64,000 nt of DNA from an uncultured Bacteroidota bacterium (GTDB lineage: Bacteria; Bacteroidota; Bacteroidia; Flavobacteriales; Flavobacteriaceae): the NCBI GenBank assembly GCA_902546725.1, contig CACCLB010000010.1, positions 1 to 64,000 on the forward strand, given 5' to 3'. The first letter of the stretch is position 1; every line of letters begins with the position of its first letter. Below the pieces are notes generated by a model. That model searched no databases. It saw nothing but the letters and a program-made list of their open reading frames with translations, and was not told where the DNA came from. Below are positions 59,145 to 64,000 of this stretch, in pieces. The translations under genes and the position numbers were made by a program.

Positions 59145-59537
59145 ATGAGTATCAAAAAAAGTTTTTCAATAGAATACGATTTCCACGCTTCACCTCAATT
59201 ATTATTTCAATATCTTTCTACCCCCTCTGGACTTTCAGAATGGTTTGCAGATAATGTAAATTCAAGAGGTGAGCGATTTACCTTTATCTGGGATGATTCT
59301 GAGGAAACCGCTTTGCTGTTGCAAAAGAAAAACAACGATAAAGTCAAGTTTCAATGGCAAAACGATGAAGAAGATGACGGGGAATATTATTTTGAATTTA
59401 AGATTCAAGTAGATGAAATCACTAAAGACGTCTCTTTAATAGTTACTGATTTTGCAGAGGAAGACGAACTCGAAGAATCTAAAATGCTTTGGGACAATTT
59501 GGTTTCAGATTTAAAACAAGTTTTAGGCGCTAGCTAA
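59145..59537 (+). CDS. START-like domain protein of Bacteroidota
   Basis: A 130-residue cytoplasmic protein with the SRPBCC/START-like helix-grip pattern: DFHASPQLLFQYLSTPSGLSEWFADNV at the N-terminus (shown in parts), RFTFIWDDSEETALL and VKFQWQNDEEDDGEYYFEFK in the middle, and SKMLWDNLVSDLKQVL as the long C-terminal helix. AHSA1-type relatives activate Hsp90, but this short family is uncharacterised. ATG 59145 fits the family; the upstream TTG 59124 adds 7 residues. It lies 8 bases before the aminotransferase. Confidence 0.85.
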   Translation: MSIKKSFSIEYDFHASPQLLFQYLSTPSGLSEWFADNVNSRGERFTFIWDDSEETALLLQKKNNDKVKFQWQNDEEDDGEYYFEFKIQVDEITKDVSLIVTDFAEEDELEESKMLWDNLVSDLKQVLGAS

Positions 59538-59545
59538 ATTGCAGC

Positions 59546-60364
59546 ATGATCAACTCAAACGGTACACTGATTTCGAGTTTTAGCGAGATCCCTACTGACC
59601 TTATTCAAAAACTTCATTCCGAATTTTCAATCACTGAAAAGTTGAGGTACCAAAATGGTGGAATTCTCTTTTGGGAGCAACATTATTTCAGGATGATCGC
59701 CAGTCTGAGAAGACATCGGTTTGAGATACCCATCGCTTATACCATGGAGTATCTTCAAGCTGAAATTGATAAATTGATAAAAGCACAAAACTCAATACCC
59801 AAAAGTGCCTTAATTCATTTGCAATTCCTACCCTATAAAGACACTATTGCCTTTTTGATGAGTGCAACTCAAGTAGCTGCATTGGATCAAACTGAGCCTT
59901 CTCATGACTACAGTCTTGATTTATTTAAAGAGGCTGGAATACAAGCGAGTAATCTATCAAATCTATCTACCACAAATAAAACCGTCTTTACCATTGGTAA
60001 ACGATATGCAGAAGAAAACGGTCTTGATGACTGTGTTTTATTAAACGACCAAAAAAATCTTGTAGAGACGCTACAAGGCAGTTTATACCTTTTTCAAGAA
60101 AATAAAATACTCACACCAGATTTAGAATCGGGCTGTCAGGATTTCACTTTTCGTACTGCATTTAATGAATGGTTGCTTAAGGGGACAGCAGGATTGGAAT
60201 TGGCAGAACAGCCAATCAATCCATTTGAATTACAAAAATCACAAGAGCTTCTCGTACTTTCAATAGAATACGGGGGTCAAAGCATCACTCAATACCGTAA
60301 AACATCTTATAATTCGGCACAATCCCAAAAAGTATATCGGGCATTTGTCGATCAGTTGGGTTAA
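59546..60364 (+). CDS. Class IV aminotransferase-like protein
   Basis: This fold-type IV PLP protein is related to branched-chain aminotransferases and aminodeoxychorismate lyase. The likely PLP lysine is in LSTTNKTVFTIGKRYAEENG, followed by the usual LDDCVLLNDQKNLVETLQG segment. The conserved Glu-Thr/Ser-x-x-Asn block reads ETLQGSLYLF, with the asparagine replaced, so activity is not certain. The length of 272 residues is normal. Adjacent genes (START-like upstream, YqgE convergent at the 3' end with a 4-base overlap) match the flavobacterial gene order. Confidence 0.85.
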   Translation: MINSNGTLISSFSEIPTDLIQKLHSEFSITEKLRYQNGGILFWEQHYFRMIASLRRHRFEIPIAYTMEYLQAEIDKLIKAQNSIPKSALIHLQFLPYKDTIAFLMSATQVAALDQTEPSHDYSLDLFKEAGIQASNLSNLSTTNKTVFTIGKRYAEENGLDDCVLLNDQKNLVETLQGSLYLFQENKILTPDLESGCQDFTFRTAFNEWLLKGTAGLELAEQPINPFELQKSQELLVLSIEYGGQSITQYRKTSYNSAQSQKVYRAFVDQLG

Positions 60365-60906
60365 TTGGAAAGTGGATTTTCAGGTGCATTAGACCAGATT
60401 AGAAAACGACCTCCCATGGCCCTCATTTGATTTTTCCAAAAATCTTCACTGGAATTGTCCATCCAATCTATGACTTCCTCTGCCTCAATTACTGCCCAAG
60501 AATCTTCTTTGATTTCAGATTCAAGTTGCCCTTCGGACCATCCACTATACCCTAAAAAAAAGCGAATTTGAGTTGGATTTACTTTCTTTGACTCAATTAG
60601 TTTTAATACGGACTCAAAATCTCCACTCCAATATAAATCTCTTTCAATATGAATACTATTAGGGATCTGATCGCCCAGCTTATGGATAAAAAACAGATTG
60701 TCTTCTTCTACTGGACCGCCGTAATACATCGGAAATGGTGAACTTACATTCTCCATCAAATCATCGAGGGTATATTCCAATTTTTTATTGATTATAAAAC
60801 CTACTGTTCCAGTGGTTTTACAATCGACCATCAAAATCCCTGAGCGCTGAAAGTTATAATCGCCAATAATGGTTGGAGTTGCAATAAGAAAATCACCTGC
60901 TTTCAT
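60361..60906 (-). CDS. yqgE: YqgE/AlgH family protein
   Basis: A 181-residue protein of the YqgE/AlgH (DUF179) family. MKAGDFLIATPTIIGDYNFQ begins it, with PMYYGGPVEEDNLFFIHKLG and FFLGYSGWSEGQLESEI as the family's best-conserved blocks. Function is unknown; Pseudomonas AlgH has been linked to alginate regulation. ATG 60906 gives the expected start; an earlier one at 60939 would overlap the HU terminator. It has 4 bases of convergent overlap with the aminotransferase gene. Confidence 0.94.
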   Translation of the reverse strand: MKAGDFLIATPTIIGDYNFQRSGILMVDCKTTGTVGFIINKKLEYTLDDLMENVSSPFPMYYGGPVEEDNLFFIHKLGDQIPNSIHIERDLYWSGDFESVLKLIESKKVNPTQIRFFLGYSGWSEGQLESEIKEDSWAVIEAEEVIDWMDNSSEDFWKNQMRAMGGRFLIWSNAPENPLSN

Positions 60907-60921
60907 CTTAAAACTAAGGTA

Positions 60922-60950
60922 TAAAAAAAAGCTCCACAAGGGAGCTTTAA
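60922..60950 (-). terminator. Intrinsic terminator after the HU gene
   Basis: Minus strand AAAGCTCC (60948-60941), loop CTTGT, GGAGCTTT (60935-60928) and then five further T (eight in total with the stem end), 20 bases after the HU stop. Confidence 0.9.
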
Positions 60951-60970
60951 TTAAATATTGTCGGTTGTAA

Positions 60971-61243
60971 TTAGTTTATTGAACTAGATAATTCAGCACC
61001 CGCTTTAAACTTCACAACATTTTTTGCAGCAATTTTGATTGTTGCACCTGTTTGTGGGTTTCTTCCATCACGAGCAGCTCTTTTAGAAACTGACCAAGAT
61101 CCAAATCCTACTAGAGATACACGTCCGCCTTTTTTCAAAGTTCCACCTACGTTACCTAGGAATGATTCTAATGCTTTTTTTGCGGCTGCTTTAGAGATGC
61201 CAGCATCTGCTGCCATTGCATCTATTAATTCTGTTTTGTTCAT
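60971..61243 (-). CDS. HU-family nucleoid protein
   Basis: A 90-residue histone-like protein that bends and compacts DNA. MNKTELIDAMAADAGISKAA is the HU start, VSLVGFGSWSVSKRAARDGR and NPQTGATIKIAAKNVVKFKA form the beta arm and its conserved end. The arm proline is in RNPQTG as in HU. It is transcribed alone from a strong Bacteroidota-type promoter, has its own terminator, and lies between fmt and yqgE. Confidence 0.96.
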   Translation of the reverse strand: MNKTELIDAMAADAGISKAAAKKALESFLGNVGGTLKKGGRVSLVGFGSWSVSKRAARDGRNPQTGATIKIAAKNVVKFKAGAELSSSIN

Positions 61244-61269
61244 ATTTATTAATTTATAAGGTTACAGGA

Positions 61270-61299
61270 CAAATTTATATGGATTTTCAAAAGACCAAA
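61270..61299 (-). promoter_or_regulatory. Promoter for the HU gene
   Basis: On the minus strand TTTG (61299-61296), an 18-base spacer and TAAATTTG (61277-61270) match the Bacteroidota promoter consensus closely. The leader would be about 20 bases. Confidence 0.65.
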
Positions 61300-61368
61300 G
61301 AAAAAACTCGCTAAATCCCCGATTTTGTTGATAAGTAGGGCATTTTGTTGATAATGCTGGACGTTTTT

Positions 61369-62325
61369 TCAATAAACTATGGCTCCAACCTCAATGGTAT
61401 AGCCGTTCAATAAGGCCTTAGCATTCATTCTCTTTTTGTTTGGTAGCTGAATTTCTTTACAAATAAGGTAGCCCTCAGCACTTGCAATCATCAACTTGGA
61501 ATCTTTGACTACTAGAGTCCCATTTTCCTCCTTAGGCGATTCATAAAATGCCTCCGCATCCAAAATTTTCACTCTTAATTCTTGTCCGCTATTTTTTAAA
61601 TACGTCCAAGCACCTGGATAAGGATTAAGCCCTCGAATATGATTGACTAGTTGTTTTAAAGTTGAAGTCCATTGAATTCGGGTATTTTCAGCATTGAGTT
61701 TAGGAGCTGCATTTGTATGCTCTAAGACTTGCTGTTTTTTAGCTGTAATGGTTTTATTTGAGAGTTGGATAAGGGTTGCTGCCAACAGGGGAGCCCCTAT
61801 TTCAAGCAATCTGTTATGGAGAGTTTCAAAATTATCCTCTGGAACTATAGAAGTGGTCTCTTTCATTAAAACGGCACCAGAATCGATTGCCTCATCGATT
61901 AAAAATGTGGTTACTCCTGTTTCAGTTTCTCCATTGATTAAAACCCAATTGATCGGTGCAGCACCCTTGTAATCTGGTAAAAGTGAGGCGTGTAAATTTA
62001 TGGTCCCTAAGCGGGGAAGGCTCCAAACTTCCTTGGGTAACATACGAAAGGCTACTACGGCATAAACCTCAGCTCCTAAAGCCTGAAGTTGGCCAATAAA
62101 CTCTGGACTTTTTAGGTTGGTGGGTTGTAGGACTTCGAGTTTTTTGGCAATTGCATACTCTTTTACCGCTGAATGGGTTACTTTGTTACCCCTACCGGCC
62201 TTTCGATCTGGAGCTGTAACAACTCCTTTTATATTAAATCCTGTTTCTACAAGATGTGCCAAGCAATAACGAGCAAATTCAGGTGTACCAAAAAAAACTA
62301 GAGTGGGTAGCGTGTGTTTATTCAT
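61369..62325 (-). CDS. fmt: Methionyl-tRNA formyltransferase
   Basis: Fmt formylates initiator Met-tRNA using 10-formyltetrahydrofolate. The N-terminal VFFGTPEFARYCLAHLVETG and the catalytic NLHASLLPDYKGAAPINWVL motif near residue 110 are diagnostic, with INGETETGVTTFLIDEAIDSG in the active centre. The usual R of SLLPxxRG reads K here. The C-terminal OB-like domain has GLNPYPGAWTYLKN. ATG 62325 (318 residues) is preferred to the TTG at 62328. It overlaps the recQ stop by 8 bases. Confidence 0.96.
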   Translation of the reverse strand: MNKHTLPTLVFFGTPEFARYCLAHLVETGFNIKGVVTAPDRKAGRGNKVTHSAVKEYAIAKKLEVLQPTNLKSPEFIGQLQALGAEVYAVVAFRMLPKEVWSLPRLGTINLHASLLPDYKGAAPINWVLINGETETGVTTFLIDEAIDSGAVLMKETTSIVPEDNFETLHNRLLEIGAPLLAATLIQLSNKTITAKKQQVLEHTNAAPKLNAENTRIQWTSTLKQLVNHIRGLNPYPGAWTYLKNSGQELRVKILDAEAFYESPKEENGTLVVKDSKLMIASAEGYLICKEIQLPNKKRMNAKALLNGYTIEVGAIVY

Positions 62326-64000
62326 CAATCCAATAAAATTTGTGCTGGGGATTTTTTATTATTTGCTGCCTTTCCATCAATACTGCAAAAAGTGCTTCTA
62401 AAGCTTTGGGCTCAAAATACAACTTTTGCTTGAGCTCCTGAATTGAATGCGGTTGCTTTTTAAGTAATTCAATCACTTTTGATTCAAAATCTGCACAGGC
62501 ATCCCAATCCGTTTTGCATGAAGCTGAGGAGCACTGCTGGCAGTTAGACCCCATGGTTTCACCAAAATAATCGAGTATCATATTCCGTCTGCATTTTTTT
62601 TCCTCTTTGACAAATGAGATGATGGCATTCAGTTTTACTACTTTTTGCTTTTTTAGCTTTTTAAGTAAGTCTTTTGCGGGACGGAGTGTATATTGATCTT
62701 CTCGAGGAACTTGAAAAGCGATATATAGATTGGTAGCAGTATCGGTATATTCTATGAGGTTTTCTTGCTGTAATTGATAGAGTGCTGAATCAAGGCGGTC
62801 TTTCGAAAGACGAAGTGCAGCACAAATGGCTTGCTGCTTTACTCGAACTGCTTCAATAAAAAAGTGAGGATACTGACGCATCAAATACTCCATTACCTTT
62901 GCGGAGGTCGTACCTGACTCAGTAAAACTCTGTGCTCTTTCTGGTGAACTTTTCGATTTTACACTAAGTTCCTTTGTTTTCGAAGCATACCAATTCAAAA
63001 CTCCTGTTTTCTCAAGTTGAATTAGGCACTGATGCAGTTTTTTTTCAGTATGTTGATAGCGCTTACAAAATTCACCTACATCCAAAGAGTGGGTTTGGTC
63101 CTGACCTTCACCATAGGCGATTTGAAAAAAATTACATAAATCTTTATAGACTTGTTTGAGTTCTTCCTCTAGGGGAATTTGACCTAAAATTTTATTTTCC
63201 AATTCGAGTAGGTCTCCCTTATGGTAAAGTAAAAAGCTATTGGCTGCTTTGCCGTCTCGCCCTGCCCTCCCACTCTCTTGGTAGTAATTTTCAATACTGT
63301 CCGCTATGCTGGTGTGGATTACAGTTCTGACATCCGCTTTATCAATGCCCATTCCAAATGCGGTAGTAGCAACCATGTGGGTTATTACTCCTTCCTGCCA
63401 AGCTTTTAATCGTGCTTTCTTTTGTGAGGACAGCAAACCTGCATGAAAATAAGAAGCCTTGTGCTGGTTTTGATTTAAAAATTCAGCTAATAGCTCTGTT
63501 TGCTTTCTTATATAACAATAGATGATACTGCTTCCTTTGTGATACTTCACTAATTGAAGTACGGAAGTAAACTTATCCTCCGTATTCCAAACTTTATAGG
63601 CAAGATTGACTCGTTCAAAAGAAGCTGTAAAACTTGAAGGCGATTTTAATTTTAAAAGAACTTCTATATCCTTTTTCACTTCAACTGTTGCAGAGGCAGT
63701 CAATGCCAACAGGGGTACTTGCGGAAAAATCTCTCTCAATACGTTGATTTTTCTGTAAGACGGACGAAAATCATGCCCCCATTCTGAAATACAATGCGCT
63801 TCATCGATAGCGATTAATGAAATGGGAGCGCTTTTTATTTGCCGCAAAAAAGAAGGGTTACCCAAACGCTCTGGCGAAACAAAAACTACTTTATAATTAC
63901 CGTAAAGCGCATTGTCTAATTGTTTTGAAAGGCTCAGCCCTTTGGGGTCTGATTCAAAATACATGGCTTTTACTCCGAGCTCTTTTAACGCACTTACCTG
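62318..64000 (-). CDS. recQ: RecQ-family DNA helicase (5' end outside window)
   Basis: A DEAH-box 3'-5' DNA helicase acting in recombination and repair. The frame is open to the window edge, so the Walker A region lies beyond it. Visible motifs are VVFVSPERLGNP, AIDEAHCISEWGHDFRPSY, ALTASATVEVKKDI, SIIYCYIRKQTE and YYQESGRAGRDGKA. A zinc-binding CRRNMILDYFGETMGSNCQQC block (CRRNMIL and SNCQQCSSASC) and a winged-helix-like end follow, but there is no HRDC domain. It looks like the short RecQ form common in Bacteroidota. fmt overlaps it by 8 bases. Confidence 0.93.
   Translation of the reverse strand, partial: QVSALKELGVKAMYFESDPKGLSLSKQLDNALYGNYKVVFVSPERLGNPSFLRQIKSAPISLIAIDEAHCISEWGHDFRPSYRKINVLREIFPQVPLLALTASATVEVKKDIEVLLKLKSPSSFTASFERVNLAYKVWNTEDKFTSVLQLVKYHKGSSIIYCYIRKQTELLAEFLNQNQHKASYFHAGLLSSQKKARLKAWQEGVITHMVATTAFGMGIDKADVRTVIHTSIADSIENYYQESGRAGRDGKAANSFLLYHKGDLLELENKILGQIPLEEELKQVYKDLCNFFQIAYGEGQDQTHSLDVGEFCKRYQHTEKKLHQCLIQLEKTGVLNWYASKTKELSVKSKSSPERAQSFTESGTTSAKVMEYLMRQYPHFFIEAVRVKQQAICAALRLSKDRLDSALYQLQQENLIEYTDTATNLYIAFQVPREDQYTLRPAKDLLKKLKKQKVVKLNAIISFVKEEKKCRRNMILDYFGETMGSNCQQCSSASCKTDWDACADFESKVIELLKKQPHSIQELKQKLYFEPKALEALFAVLMERQQIIKNPQHKFYWIDE

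Noticed and set aside
1-64000. CRISPR array, prophage, transposase or defence island
   Set aside because: No regularly spaced repeats, integrase, transposase, restriction or toxin-antitoxin motifs were found on either strand.

Overview
This AT-rich window reads as the chromosome of a flavobacterium (Bacteroidota, most likely a marine Flavobacteriaceae). Three things suggest this. Several genes are preceded by the Bacteroidota promoter pattern (TTTG or TTG, about 17-20 bases, then TAnnTTTG) and few have a clear Shine-Dalgarno sequence. The gene content is typical of the group: DUF3822 next to rsmD, a ResB-CcsA fusion, GIN-domain and DUF4097-like envelope proteins beside an ECF sigma gene, a START-like gene beside a class IV aminotransferase and yqgE, and a large zincin. 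Many small lipoproteins carry a Ser-Cys or Gly-Cys lipobox. I found no phage, insertion sequence, CRISPR array or defence island, so this is mainly core genome with a few accessory patches.

Layout. Bases 1-4155 hold the threonine operon thrA (5' end outside the window), thrB and thrC. Bases 4152-8478 hold a secreted M24 aminopeptidase facing gcvT, a sugar-nucleotide-type reductase and yebC. Bases 8482-14660 hold a PlsC-like acyltransferase and a RecD-like helicase, an anchored hypothetical protein, DUF3822, rsmD, the RNase P RNA gene (minus strand), and dnaX with a putative -1 frameshift site. After miaE, a long minus-strand series runs from 22061 down to 15203: pyrR, pyrB, a small hypothetical protein, rnz, pdxH, sixA, ppk1 and ppx, mostly joined by 4-base overlaps. 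Next come lon, cmk and rpsA on the minus strand. A plus-strand envelope-response operon follows: an ECF sigma factor fused to a membrane-anchored tail, a beta-repeat exported protein, and a frameshifted GIN-domain protein. Bases 30550-43835 are a mixture: a UMF1-type transporter, an M48 lipoprotein, tandem msrB genes, lpdA, a dioxygenase with a start problem, small enzymes, a large zincin, arginase and TerB. Bases 43888-47373 hold the cytochrome c maturation fusion protein and a small membrane protein.

Bases 47541-55751 form one tightly packed plus-strand operon: a DUF2520 protein, a KdsC-like phosphatase, Maf, a lipoprotein, a large PIG-L deacetylase, a previously easy-to-miss 28-residue membrane ORF, a Na+:solute symporter, and a frameshifted flavoprotein. 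Bases 55870-59029 look accessory: a TlpA-like lipoprotein paired with a Cys-rich beta-propeller lipoprotein, an orphan lipoprotein, and a tRNA(CAU) gene followed by two decaying tandem copies of its 3' half. The end of the window holds a START-like protein, an aminotransferase, yqgE, HU, fmt and a RecQ helicase that runs off the right edge.

The points most worth a second look are the dnaX slippery site at 13944-13950, the sigma/anti-sigma-like fusion at 27740-28795, the overlapping mini-gene at 52766-52852, the decaying tRNA array at 58745-59029, and the TlpA/CDCC-propeller gene pair. Two genes (29866-30553 and 54506-55751) carry single-base frame disruptions and one (around 35296) an in-frame stop. 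These could be real decay or sequencing errors.
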